Positions 7,465 to 16,021 of a stretch of DNA of 64,000 bases are shown one piece after another. Within the stretch, counting starts at the first letter, position 1, and each line of letters begins with the position of its first letter. The stretch comes from CANJSG01 sp038203875 (lineage in GTDB: Bacteria > Verrucomicrobiota > Verrucomicrobiia > Limisphaerales > CANJSG01): contig JBBRDN010000001.1 of NCBI GenBank assembly GCA_038203875.1, positions 1 through 64,000 on the forward strand, in the 5' to 3' direction. The position numbers and the translations under genes are program-made. The notes beneath the pieces are model-generated. The model searched no databases. It had not been told where the DNA came from and worked only from the letters and a program-made list of their open reading frames with translations.

Positions 7465-8709
7465 ATGGGCAAACTGTGCATTCTCCGGTTCCGCATCCTG
7501 TCGCTGGCTTTGCTGGCCGTCATCGGACTTTCCGCCGGCGCGTCGGAGCTGGTTACGACGCTCTCGACCGCGACCGAAGTCCTGACGAACGGTCAGAAGC
7601 TGACGATCTGGCTCAACATCCTCAATCCCGGCAACGCCACGGAGGATTTCGCCGTCCCGCCCAAGCTCCCCGCCACCGTCGTATCCGGCAGCCAGCGTGT
7701 GCCGTTCGACCTGACCCTGGCCGCCGATGCGAACGCGGACACCCGGCAGGTGGCGGCGGGTTCCTTTGTCCGGGTGCCGTATGTCTTCATCGTGCCGGTG
7801 CAGATCGAGGGACAGCTCCTCGTCATGATGACGAATCCGCCCCACAGTTCGATAAGCCTGACGGTGGTCGCGCCGAAGAGCCCGATGTTCGCGCCCCTGC
7901 CAAGGCCGGTCACCGCGGAGGAGAAGGCGGCGCCGGAGCAGCCGAGGATCCCCTTCGATGCGAACGACTATTTCCGCCGGCACTTCTTCGGCTACGACCA
8001 GGTCTACTTCATAGCCGGCCCGGAAACGCCGACGGCCAAGTTCCAGTTCAGCCTCCGTTACCGGGTGCTCGACGTGGACGACACCGGGCTCGGGTGGGTG
8101 GCTCAAAAGCTGTCCTACGCGACGAACATCTATCTCGCCTACACCCAGGTGTCGCTCTGGGACCTGCTCGCCCCTTCATCGCCCTTCCTCGACACCAGCT
8201 ACAAGCCGGAGATCCACTACTGGTGGCGCAACGTCACCGGGCAGAAGGACGACTCCCATTGGTTCCACATGGACCTGCAGGCCGGCTACCAGCACGAGTC
8301 CAACGGCAAGGAACCGCCCGCTTCGCGCAGCGTCAACATGCTCTACCTCCAGCCCACGCTTTTCTTCGGCGACCGCAACGCCTTCCACATGTCCCTCGGA
8401 GTGAGGGCGTGGGTCTATATCCTGGACCTGGTCGACAATCCCGACATCGCCGACTACCGGGGGCATTTCGATGTCCGCGCGATGGTCGGCTGGCCGGACC
8501 ATGTCCAGCTCTCGGTCCTCGGTAGGGCGGGGGACAGCTTCGACCACGGCAGCGCCATGCTGGACCTGAGCTACCCGCTCTTCGGCCGGTCGGGCCGCGG
8601 GCTCAGCATGTATCTGCACGCCCAGTATTTCGTCGGCTACGGGGAGACCCTCCTGGAATACAACCGCCGCTCGGACGCCATTCGCTTCGGGTTCTCCATC
8701 TACCGGTGA
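7465..8709 (+). CDS. pldA: outer-membrane phospholipase A (PldA-like) with N-terminal extension
   Basis: A 414-residue exported protein that should form an outer-membrane beta-barrel hydrolysing phospholipids. A signal peptide (ILSLALLAVIGLSAGA) is followed by an Ig-like strand-rich extension to about residue 165. The PldA barrel comes next. Its catalytic motif is visible as 'YQHESNGK', giving the active-site His, Ser and, further on in 'RSVNMLYL', Asn. The C-terminal 'GYGETLLEYNRRSDAIRFGF' closely follows the family pattern around the calcium/dimer region, and the final residue set suits a barrel end. The extension makes it longer than the E. coli enzyme (about 290). The link to the nearby Mla genes is attractive, since both maintain outer-membrane lipid asymmetry. 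Confidence 0.85.
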   Translation: MGKLCILRFRILSLALLAVIGLSAGASELVTTLSTATEVLTNGQKLTIWLNILNPGNATEDFAVPPKLPATVVSGSQRVPFDLTLAADANADTRQVAAGSFVRVPYVFIVPVQIEGQLLVMMTNPPHSSISLTVVAPKSPMFAPLPRPVTAEEKAAPEQPRIPFDANDYFRRHFFGYDQVYFIAGPETPTAKFQFSLRYRVLDVDDTGLGWVAQKLSYATNIYLAYTQVSLWDLLAPSSPFLDTSYKPEIHYWWRNVTGQKDDSHWFHMDLQAGYQHESNGKEPPASRSVNMLYLQPTLFFGDRNAFHMSLGVRAWVYILDLVDNPDIADYRGHFDVRAMVGWPDHVQLSVLGRAGDSFDHGSAMLDLSYPLFGRSGRGLSMYLHAQYFVGYGETLLEYNRRSDAIRFGFSIYR

Positions 8710-8777
8710 CCATGATCCGGATGGTGGAGAAGCCAAAACCGTTCGCGGGCTGCAAGTCCGTGGTCTAGGCTCGCGCC

Positions 8778-9203
8778 ATGTGGAAGAATGTTCTCGGCGT
8801 GGCCTTGGGTCTGTTCATCGGCCTCGTCATGCTTGGGTTCATCGAGTTCATCGGACAGCTCGTGTTTGCGCCAAAGGAAGGCGTGGACATCAACGACCCG
8901 GTCGCCATGAAGGAGCTCCAGGCCAACCAACCGATCCCGAAACTGGCCGTGCTCCTCGCCGCCTGGTCGCTTGGCGCCCTGGCCGGTGGCTGGGTCTGCT
9001 GCGAGCTCGCCGGGCCGCAGCGCATCAAGGCCGCCCTCGTCGTGGGATTCCTCCTCCAGCTCGTCAGCATCCGCGTCTTCATGAAGGTCCCGCATCCCAT
9101 GTGGCTCGTGATCGCCACCCAGTTGGTCATCCTGCCCAGCGCCTACGGTGGAACTCGTATCACCCTCTTCATCGAGAACTGGTATCGGAGCAAACGAAGC
9201 TGA
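8778..9203 (+). CDS. small integral membrane protein of unknown function
   Basis: A 141-residue protein with about four hydrophobic segments (residues 3-25, 52-75, 85-102, 108-125) and short charged loops. The first helix carries 'GVALGLFIGLVMLGFIEF', similar to small membrane proteins found in many Bacteroidota and Verrucomicrobiota. A weak promoter (TTCGCG-N18-TAGGCT, -10 at 8766-8771) lies just before the ATG, so it is probably transcribed on its own. No function can be assigned. Confidence 0.7.
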   Translation: MWKNVLGVALGLFIGLVMLGFIEFIGQLVFAPKEGVDINDPVAMKELQANQPIPKLAVLLAAWSLGALAGGWVCCELAGPQRIKAALVVGFLLQLVSIRVFMKVPHPMWLVIATQLVILPSAYGGTRITLFIENWYRSKRS

Positions 9204-9391
9204 GGAGCGCGGCCTGCCTTGCTGCGCTTCGTTTCGTAGGCCAGGCGTCCCCGCCCGGTCAGTGAGTGCTGTGACCGGGAAGAACAGCGACGAATGCCGG
9301 ATCGGATCTCGCTGAGGCCCTGATTCCGCTTTGCGCCGAGTTTGCGCTCGCCGTGGCGTGCGGTGTGGAGGACAAGGCTGCTGTCACCCGC

Positions 9392-10810
9392 ATGAAGCCA
9401 CGCACGCTTGCCCAGCTTACCTTCGTCGTTTCGTTGATCGTCCTGTGCGGCTTCGCTGACGCCGCCGACCGGAAACCCAACATCGTCGTCGTGCTGGCCG
9501 ACCAATGGCGTCCGCAGGCCTTCGGCTTCGCCGGTGATCCGAATGTCCGCACGCCGCGCTTCGACCGGCTCGCGGGTGAAAGCGTCCGTTTCGTCAACGC
9601 CGTCAGTGGCATGCCCGTCTGTTCGCCTTGCCGCGCGTCCTTGATGACCGGCCAGCGCCCGCTGACCCACGGCGTCTTCGTCAACGACGTCCAACTGAAC
9701 ACCAACGCCGTCACTATCGCCAAGGTCCTCCGGTCGTCCGGCTACGACACCGCCATGATCGGCAAGTGGCACATCGACGGCAGAGGCCGCTCCAACTACA
9801 TCCCGCCCGAACGCCGGCAGGGCTTCGACTATTGGAAGGTCCTTGAATGCACCCACGCCTACTCCAACTCGTTCTACTACGCCGATGGGCCGGAGAAGCT
9901 GAAGTGGCCCGGCTACGATACGTTCGCGCAGACCAGGGACGCCTGCGACTTCGTAAAAGCCCGCGCCAAGACCGGCAAACCCTTCGTCCTCTTCCTCGCC
10001 TGGGGACCGCCGCACGATCCCTACTTCACCGCCCCGGCCAAGTATCGTGCGCTCTACGATCCCGCCACGCTCAAGCTCCGGCCGAACGTCCCCGCCGCGC
10101 TCGAAGCCGAGACGCGCAAGATCCTCGCCGGCTACTACGCCCACTGCACCGCACTCGACGACGCCATGGGCGAACTCCTCGACACCCTCAAGGAATCCGG
10201 TGCGGCCGACGACACCGTCTTCCTCTTCAGCGCCGACCACGGCGACATGCTCGGCTCGCAGGGCCAGTTCAAGAAACAGCGCCCCTTCGATGAAGCCGTG
10301 CGTGTGCCCATGCTCGTCCGCTGGCCCAAGGGGCTCGGGACCAGGCCGCGTTCGTTGGAGGCGCCGATCAACTCCGAGGACATCATGCCCACCCTTCTCG
10401 GACTCGCCGGAGTGCCCATCCCCAAGTCCGTCGAAGGCCTCGACTACAGCGGCCATCTGCGCGGCGGCAAGAATCCCGGCGACAACGCCACCGTCATCCT
10501 CTGCGCTTCGCCCTTCGGCGAATGGGAACGTCGTGTGGGCGGCCGCGAATACCGCGGCGTCCGCACCGACCGCTTCACCTACGTCCGTGACCTGAAAGGC
10601 CCGTGGCTCCTCTACGACAATTCGACCGATCCGTATCAGACAAACAACCTCGTTGGCGTCGCGTCGCAAGCTGAACTCCAGGTGACCTTGGACGCGCTTC
10701 TGACACGCAAGCTGAAGGAACGTGGCGACGAATTCCGCCCCGGCCCCGACTACATCCGCCAATGGGGCTACACCGTGAACGCCAACGGGACGGTGCCTTA
10801 TGCGAACTAA
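9392..10810 (+). CDS. secreted sulfatase (arylsulfatase family)
   Basis: A 472-residue sulfatase, probably periplasmic and acting on sulfated polysaccharide. The signal peptide covers about residues 1-25. 'PNIVVVLADQWR' starts the alkaline-phosphatase-like fold. Cys77 in CSPCRASLMTG is the residue converted to formylglycine (C-x-P-x-R-x-x-x-x-T-G). Metal and substrate residues are expected in 'GKWHIDG' and 'SADHGDMLG', both present. The ATG at 9392 gives a clean signal peptide; the frame extends upstream but not plausibly. It needs an anaerobic or FGE-type maturase encoded elsewhere. Its last 106 bases recur 1.4 kb downstream. Confidence 0.92.
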   Translation: MKPRTLAQLTFVVSLIVLCGFADAADRKPNIVVVLADQWRPQAFGFAGDPNVRTPRFDRLAGESVRFVNAVSGMPVCSPCRASLMTGQRPLTHGVFVNDVQLNTNAVTIAKVLRSSGYDTAMIGKWHIDGRGRSNYIPPERRQGFDYWKVLECTHAYSNSFYYADGPEKLKWPGYDTFAQTRDACDFVKARAKTGKPFVLFLAWGPPHDPYFTAPAKYRALYDPATLKLRPNVPAALEAETRKILAGYYAHCTALDDAMGELLDTLKESGAADDTVFLFSADHGDMLGSQGQFKKQRPFDEAVRVPMLVRWPKGLGTRPRSLEAPINSEDIMPTLLGLAGVPIPKSVEGLDYSGHLRGGKNPGDNATVILCASPFGEWERRVGGREYRGVRTDRFTYVRDLKGPWLLYDNSTDPYQTNNLVGVASQAELQVTLDALLTRKLKERGDEFRPGPDYIRQWGYTVNANGTVPYAN

Positions 10811-10829
10811 TGCCGAGTTCCTGAGCCCG

Positions 10830-10857
10830 TGGTAGGGCAGGCATCTTGCCTGTGCCG
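10830..10857. repeat. REP-like GTAGGGCAGGC motif
   Basis: The sequence GGTAGGGCAGGCATCTTGCC lies just after the sulfatase stop and is nearly self-complementary around its centre. It matches the arms of the element at 38765-38891, but here only one arm is present. Confidence 0.5.
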
Positions 10858-10945
10858 CCCGCCGAGGGCACTCGCATGGACGAGCCTTCCGACCGCGCGA
10901 TTTTTGGCTGCCATTCCCGCGGATGGACGAATAGGAATTGAGCGC

Positions 10946-11902
10946 ATGAGTATTCCCTCCCTCCGATCCTCAGGCCGATGGACCGGCCTTTTCGTTTCCA
11001 TGGTTGTCGGTCTCATGTTCGGTTTTGCCGGATCTGCAGCCGCGCAGTTGGTCTTTGAGGAATCGTTCACCTACCCGGACGGCAAGATCGTGGGCGCTCC
11101 CGGATCGCCGTGGATCACAAACTACGCGCCGACCAACGAGGCCAGCGTGGTCTCGCGAGCCCTCTACCTGACGCAGACTAACCAGGAGAGCATCCGCCGT
11201 GACTTTCCCGCAGTGGTCAACTCCGGTGCGCTCTACTCGCGCATGGTGGTCAACTTCTCGGAGTTGCCTCAAGGCCAGGGAAACTATTCCGCGTTCTTCA
11301 GGGTGAGCGGCACGGACAATCTCCGCTGTCGGATCTGGGCCACGACCAACGGCGCGGCCGCCGGCAGGTTCCGGCTCGGCATTACGACCATCTTCGTCCC
11401 GCCCACGATCGTGGAGAGGGATCTGTTCCTCGGCACGAACTACGTCGTGGTCTCGCGCTACGACGTCGCGACCTGCCGATCCACCCTTTGGCTCGAGCCG
11501 ACCGACGAAGGCAACTCCGCAAACCGGGTGGACGACTTCACCAACGTCGGCGCGAGTTCCATTGGGCACTTCGGTTTCCTCCAAACTGCCTTCTACCAGG
11601 CGGGCGCCGGCAACTACATCGGCGCGCTCACCGTGGACGACCTGCGAGTGGGCCGGACGTTCGAGGAGGTGATGCAGACGGTGAAGTTCACCTCGGTCAC
11701 CAACGCCTCCAACGGCACGATAGGCTTCAAGGCCAGCGGTCAGGCCACGACGAACTACACGCTCCAGGCCTCCACCGACCTTTTCACGACGGACTGGGTG
11801 AGCCTCGCGACGAACGCCGCAGGAGCGAACGGCCTCTTCAACCTCTCCGACACTTCGGCCACCAACCATCCCGCCCGGTTCTACCGCCTGATCAAGCAGT
11901 GA
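10946..11902 (+). CDS. secreted verrucomicrobial protein with LamG-like fold and conserved C-terminal tail
   Basis: A 318-residue exported protein of unknown role. The ATG at 10946 is followed by a basic stretch and a signal peptide (residues 12-32) ending near AAAQ. The mature part starts 'LVFEESFTYPDGKIVG', as in beta-sandwich, concanavalin-like domains of this phylum. The last 60 residues, with 'NYTLQASTDLFT' and final 'HPARFYRLIKQ', match a tail found on many secreted Verrucomicrobia proteins. That tail may be a sorting or surface signal; this is inference. It sits between the sulfatase gene and a stump of a sulfatase paralogue. Confidence 0.7.
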   Translation: MSIPSLRSSGRWTGLFVSMVVGLMFGFAGSAAAQLVFEESFTYPDGKIVGAPGSPWITNYAPTNEASVVSRALYLTQTNQESIRRDFPAVVNSGALYSRMVVNFSELPQGQGNYSAFFRVSGTDNLRCRIWATTNGAAAGRFRLGITTIFVPPTIVERDLFLGTNYVVVSRYDVATCRSTLWLEPTDEGNSANRVDDFTNVGASSIGHFGFLQTAFYQAGAGNYIGALTVDDLRVGRTFEEVMQTVKFTSVTNASNGTIGFKASGQATTNYTLQASTDLFTTDWVSLATNAAGANGLFNLSDTSATNHPARFYRLIKQ

Positions 11903-12114
11903 GCCGGGAGCCGAGTTGGCTTGCGCCGGTCGCCTTGTGCCCCGCGTCGCCGGCGGTGAAGAGATTCGCCGGGTCCATGGTGACTTCGGATCCGGTGGAC
12001 CGATCTCGTCCACCAGCCTTCCCGCCTTCAACGCCGAGTCGACCACTTGGCTGACCTCAGGTTGCTCTCCGGGGACCTCTTCCGGCTGACGCGCGATGGC
12101 CGCGCCCCTAACCT

Positions 12115-12220
12115 GCAAGCTGAAGGAACGCGGCGACGAATTCCGGCCCGGCCCCGACTACATCCGCCAATGGGGCTACACCGTGAACGCCAACGGGACG
12201 GTGCCGTATGCGAACTGATG
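12115..12220 (+). pseudogene. 3' stump of a sulfatase paralogue
   Basis: These 106 bases match the end of the intact sulfatase gene (10707-10812) with about four differences, all synonymous or in the stop codon (TGA for TAA). The last 34 residues encoded are identical. Synonymous-only change suggests the copy came from a gene that was under selection. Upstream similarity fades within about 25 bases. The rest of the 11903-12458 gap holds an unassigned stretch (11903-12114, no supported gene) and the inverted-repeat element at 12262-12438. Confidence 0.8.
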
Positions 12221-12261
12221 ATCCGGTGGTGCCGTGTCGTTTGGGGACCTGCTTTTGTTTC

Positions 12262-12438
12262 GGGTGGCGCAGGCCTCCGGCCTGTTCATTCCGGCGTCCT
12301 CGCCGGAAAGCGTTGAGCGTGTCACCTAGCTCCGCGAGGCTGGCGCCTCGGCTTTATGAACGCTCTGGTTTCAAGCGGATGCTTCAAACTGTTCCCGGCG
12401 CGACGCCCGGAACGGCAGGCGTGACGCCTGCGCCACCC
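12262..12438. repeat. inverted-repeat element, 177 bp, arms of 23 bp
   Basis: The arm GGGTGGCGCAGGCCTCCGGC (12262 on) recurs in reverse complement ending at 12438, with 20 of 23 positions matching. Each arm is itself partly palindromic (AGGCCTCCGGCCT). It carries no ORF. It resembles the elements at 16626-16785 and 38765-38891 in architecture, though the arm sequence differs. Confidence 0.6.
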
Positions 12439-12458
12439 ACCAACCAATGCCAACTACA

Positions 12459-14075
12459 ATGAAACGACGACAGTTCCTCCAACACCTCGGCGTCGCTGGT
12501 CTTGCGGCGGCTTCGTTTGGATCAGCAGCCGGTTGCCGCACCGGCGGAAGCGGTGCCACGCCGCGTTGGTCCGAACTTTCCGTGGCCGAGATCCAGAGGC
12601 GCATGGCAGCCGGTTCCCTCACGTCGGAGCAACTGACGAACTACTTCCTCCGCCGGATCGACCAGCTCGACCGCAACGGTCCACGCCTCAACTCCGTCAT
12701 CGAGTTGAATCCCGAGGCCGTCGCCATTGCTCGGGCGCTTGATGACGAACGCCGGACCAAGCGTCCGCGCGGTCCGCTCCACGGCGTGCCCGTGCTCATC
12801 AAGGACAACATCGCCACCCATGACCGGATGCAGACGACGGCGGGTTCGCTGGCTTTGGCCGGGTCCATCGCGCCGAAGGACGCCTTCATCGTCTCGCGGC
12901 TCCGCGCCGCCGGAGCCGTGCTGCTGGGCAAGACGAACCTCAGCGAGTGGGCCAACTTCCGCGGCAACCGGTCCATCTCCGGCTGGAGCGGACGCGGCGG
13001 GCTCACGCGCAATCCGCACATGCTCGACCGCAACACCTCCGGCTCCAGCTCCGGTTCCGGTGCGGCCGTGGCGGCGGACTTGTGCAGCGTGGCCGTCGGC
13101 ACGGAGACGGACGGCTCCATCGTCTCGCCCGCGTCCTACTGCGGCATCGTGGGCCTCAAACCCACCGTCGGCCTCGTCAGCCGCTCGGGCATCATCCCCA
13201 TCTCGTCCACGCAGGACACCGCCGGACCCATGGCCCGCACCGTGGCCGATGCGGCCGCATTGCTTGGCGCAATGACAGGCGTGGATTCCTCGGACGCCGC
13301 TTCCGCCAGCTCGAACAGCGCGTTGGCCAAGGAAGACTTCACCCGCTTCCTCGATTCGGCCGCGATGAAGGGCGCGCGCATCGGCGTTGCCCGGAACTTC
13401 TTCGGCTGGCATCGCCGCATCGATGTCGTGATGGAAGCAGCGCTCAAGACGCTCCGCGACCAGGGCGCCGAACTTGTCGATCCCGCCAGCCTGCCCGCGC
13501 GCACGGCGTTGGGAGACGCGGAATATCAGTTGATGCTCTATGAGTTCAAAGCCGGCTTGAACGCCTACTTCGCCTCGCTCGGCGATGCCGCGCCCGTGAA
13601 GTCGCTCGCGGAACTGATCGCCTTCAACGAACGCCACGCCGACCGCGAGCTGAAGTTCTTCGGCCAGGAGACGCTCATCGAAGCGGAGTCAAAAGGGCCG
13701 TTGACCGAGGCGCGTTACCTCGAAGCGGTGGCCAAGGCCCGCAAGTGGGCCCGCGAGGACGGCATCGACGCGCTGATGGACAAACATCGTCTCGACGCCA
13801 TCGTCGCGCCGACGACCGGTCCCGCGCACGCGACCGAGCTGCTCTCCGGCGATCGTGGACTCGGCGGCAGCTCGTCCTACGCGGCCGTGGCCGGTTATCC
13901 GGCGATCACCTTGCCTGCCGGAACGATCTTCGGACTGCCCATGGGCATCTCCTTTTTCGGCCGCGCCTGGAGCGAAGGAAAGTTGATCGGCCTGGCCCAC
14001 GCCTTCGAGTTGGCGTCGAAAGCCCGGCGAACGCCCACGTTCCGGCCATCCTTCGACGAACGGATGGAAGGTTGA
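12459..14075 (+). CDS. Tat-exported amidase, amidase-signature family
   Basis: A 538-residue amidase-signature hydrolase that cleaves an amide bond of unknown substrate. The N-terminus MKRRQFLQHLGVAGLAAASF is a twin-arginine signal, followed by AAGC, so it may be a lipoprotein (Cys26). The Ser-cisSer-Lys triad is visible: Lys115 in 'VLIKDNI', the cis-serine in 'TSGSSSGSGAA' (about residue 196) and Ser220 in 'GTETDGSIVSPAS'. The second ATG is taken as start because it places the RR motif correctly. Annotation as Glu-tRNA amidotransferase subunit A is excluded by the export signal and lack of gatB/C neighbours. Confidence 0.88.
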   Translation: MKRRQFLQHLGVAGLAAASFGSAAGCRTGGSGATPRWSELSVAEIQRRMAAGSLTSEQLTNYFLRRIDQLDRNGPRLNSVIELNPEAVAIARALDDERRTKRPRGPLHGVPVLIKDNIATHDRMQTTAGSLALAGSIAPKDAFIVSRLRAAGAVLLGKTNLSEWANFRGNRSISGWSGRGGLTRNPHMLDRNTSGSSSGSGAAVAADLCSVAVGTETDGSIVSPASYCGIVGLKPTVGLVSRSGIIPISSTQDTAGPMARTVADAAALLGAMTGVDSSDAASASSNSALAKEDFTRFLDSAAMKGARIGVARNFFGWHRRIDVVMEAALKTLRDQGAELVDPASLPARTALGDAEYQLMLYEFKAGLNAYFASLGDAAPVKSLAELIAFNERHADRELKFFGQETLIEAESKGPLTEARYLEAVAKARKWAREDGIDALMDKHRLDAIVAPTTGPAHATELLSGDRGLGGSSSYAAVAGYPAITLPAGTIFGLPMGISFFGRAWSEGKLIGLAHAFELASKARRTPTFRPSFDERMEG

Positions 14076-14401
14076 CCGGCGCAGGCTGGGTTACGGGTGG
14101 CCACCCTCGGCGCCCGGCGAGGAGGGGTTCATCCGCGAAGGGCGCGAAGGACGCCAATAAAAGCGGCGTAGCAGCGCACGCCTTCCAGCCGCTCAGCGAC
14201 TTTCGGACGAGGCCTTTGTTTCCGCCAGGTTTTGGACTGCGTCGGTGCTCCGACGCTTTGGGCTTCGATCTTCTTTCGGCCTTTGGCCTTCGCGTTTCGT
14301 CATTCTCGAAGGCGTCCCATCTCGACGAACCCGCTTCCACGCCTATGCTCGCCGCCGCTGCCGGGGCTGTCGGCTTTGTGCGGCGACGAAGTTGAGCCGT
14401 G
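14076..14401. other. intergenic, 326 bp, with a dispersed-repeat fragment
   Basis: No gene is supported. At 14132-14157 lies TCCGCGAAGGGCGCGAAGGA, a motif that recurs in reverse complement at 16838-16866. The rest is GC-rich with short imperfect palindromes such as GTCGGTGCTCCGAC near 14240 and no terminator-like T run. Confidence 0.5.
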
Positions 14402-15985
14402 ATGAATGATGAAACGCTGGGCGGGCGCCTGAAGGCCGCCGTCGAACTGCTGGAAGAGGCCGCACGCAACCGCGCCATCCTGGCCGTATTGACCGAGGAG
14501 GAGCGCGCGCGCTTTCTCCAGGCCGCCGGGCAGATCTACTGCCCCGATCTCGCCGAACGCCGCCGCCTGGTGAAGGCCAAGGTCCGTATCCAGAAGGCCG
14601 AGAAACGCGACCGCGACGACGAGGTCCTTTCGCAGACCGGCATCCGCAAGCTTCGCAGCCAGGCCGTCTTCACCACGCCGAATTTCCTCCCGCCCGTCGG
14701 CTTCGAGCAGATCGAGATCAGGGACAACCCGGACTTTCGCGAAGTCGTCGAGCCGCAGAACTGCTACATCTGCAAACAGGACTTCAAGGTCATCCACCAC
14801 TTCTACGACCAGCTCTGCCCGGCCTGCGCGGAGCTGAACTTCCGCAAGCGCACCGAGTCCGCCGACCTGCGCGGACGCGTCGCGCTGCTGACCGGCGGCC
14901 GGGTGAAGATCGGCTACCAGTCGGGCATCAAGCTGCTGCGGGCCGGGTGCCAGTTGATCGTCACGACGCGGTTCCCGCGTGATTCCGCCGCGCGTTACGC
15001 GATGGAGCCGGACTTCGCCGAATGGGGCCATCGCCTGGAGATCTTCGGCCTCGACCTGCGCCACACGCCGAGCGTGGAAGCCTTCTGCCGCCATCTGCTG
15101 GCCACTCGGGACCGACTCGATTTCATCGTCAACAACGCCTGCCAGACCGTGCGGCGTCCGCCCGATTTCTATCAGCACATGATGGAGCTGGAGACGGCGT
15201 CGCTCGACACCCTGCCGGAAGACGCCCGCCGTCTGCTCGGCGCCTACGAAGGCCTGCGCGGCTACAACCTGCTGCCGGATGGTGGTAGCCGCCGAGGTGA
15301 CGAGGCGGAGTCCACATCGTCGGCAGTCGTTGCGCCTTCTCACGTCGGCGGCCATGGGGTGAACACGGCTTTGGCCGGCCTCGCGCACGCCGCAGAGCTG
15401 TCGCAGGTGCCGCTGTTGCCGGAGGAACTGGAAGCACAGAAGGGTTTGTTCCCCGAGGGTCGGCTCGACCAGGACCTGCAACAGGTCGACCTGCGTGACC
15501 GGAACTCGTGGCGCTTCCTCATGGCCGAAGTGCCCACGGTGGAATTGCTGGAAGTCCAGCTCGTCAACGCCGTCGCGCCCTTCGTGCTCAACGCCCGGCT
15601 CAAGCCGCTCATGCTGCGCACGCCCGAACGCGACAAGCACATCGTCAACGTCTCCGCCGTGGAAGGTCAGTTCTACCGCAAGTTCAAGACCACGCGGCAC
15701 CCGCACACGAACATGGCCAAGGCCGCGCTCAACATGATGACGCGCACCGCCGCCGCCGACTACCACGCCGACGGCATCCACATGAACGCGGTGGACACGG
15801 GCTGGGTGACGGACGAGGACCCGGTGCAGATCGCCGAGCGCAAGGTGAAGGAGCACCGCTTCCATCCGCCCCTCGACATCGTCGACGGCGCGGCGCGCAT
15901 CGTCGATCCCATCATCGACGGCATCAACACGGGCCGCCACTTCTGGGGCAAGTTCCTCAAGGACTATGTGGAGACGGAGTGGTAG
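14402..15985 (+). CDS. SDR-like oxidoreductase with N-terminal zinc knuckle
   Basis: A 527-residue protein in three parts. Residues 1-110 are helical. Residues 121-142 carry CxxC-x14-CxxC (CYIC...CPAC), a likely zinc site. From about 155 there is a Rossmann SDR domain with 'LLTGGRVKIGYQ' as the nucleotide loop and 'VNNACQT' as the NNAG equivalent. At the expected catalytic Tyr-x-x-x-Lys the sequence is 'HTNMAKAAL': the Lys is present but the Tyr position is Thr. It may use another acid or be non-catalytic. Residues 290-320 are encoded by a palindromic repeat inserted in frame. ATG at 14402 is preferred over the adjacent GTG. Confidence 0.75.
   Translation: MNDETLGGRLKAAVELLEEAARNRAILAVLTEEERARFLQAAGQIYCPDLAERRRLVKAKVRIQKAEKRDRDDEVLSQTGIRKLRSQAVFTTPNFLPPVGFEQIEIRDNPDFREVVEPQNCYICKQDFKVIHHFYDQLCPACAELNFRKRTESADLRGRVALLTGGRVKIGYQSGIKLLRAGCQLIVTTRFPRDSAARYAMEPDFAEWGHRLEIFGLDLRHTPSVEAFCRHLLATRDRLDFIVNNACQTVRRPPDFYQHMMELETASLDTLPEDARRLLGAYEGLRGYNLLPDGGSRRGDEAESTSSAVVAPSHVGGHGVNTALAGLAHAAELSQVPLLPEELEAQKGLFPEGRLDQDLQQVDLRDRNSWRFLMAEVPTVELLEVQLVNAVAPFVLNARLKPLMLRTPERDKHIVNVSAVEGQFYRKFKTTRHPHTNMAKAALNMMTRTAAADYHADGIHMNAVDTGWVTDEDPVQIAERKVKEHRFHPPLDIVDGAARIVDPIIDGINTGRHFWGKFLKDYVETEW
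15288..15352. repeat. palindromic element inserted in frame in the SDR gene
   Basis: Two 21-base arms (15288-15308, 15332-15352) are complementary at 17 of 21 positions around a 23-base loop. The segment lies inside the open frame and codes for a polar Ser/Arg/Gly-rich stretch (SRRGDEAESTSSAVV) unlike the surrounding SDR sequence. The layout resembles Rickettsia palindromic elements, which insert into genes without breaking the frame. Confidence 0.65.
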
Positions 15986-16021
15986 CACCGTTGGCGGTTG
16001 CGAGACGCTTCATACGGTGTC

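Noticed and set aside
9143..10762. Long reverse-strand ORF over the sulfatase gene
   Set aside because: It is a shadow of a high-GC gene: the sense strand has a signal peptide and the sulfatase motifs, the antisense product is low-complexity Arg/Gly/Val with no domain.
11903..12114. Possible gene fragment between the secreted protein and the sulfatase stump
   Set aside because: Several frames are partly open on both strands, none with a recognised domain; left as unassigned.
14300..15988. 562-codon reverse-strand ORF over the SDR gene
   Set aside because: Antisense shadow; the forward product has the Rossmann and zinc motifs.
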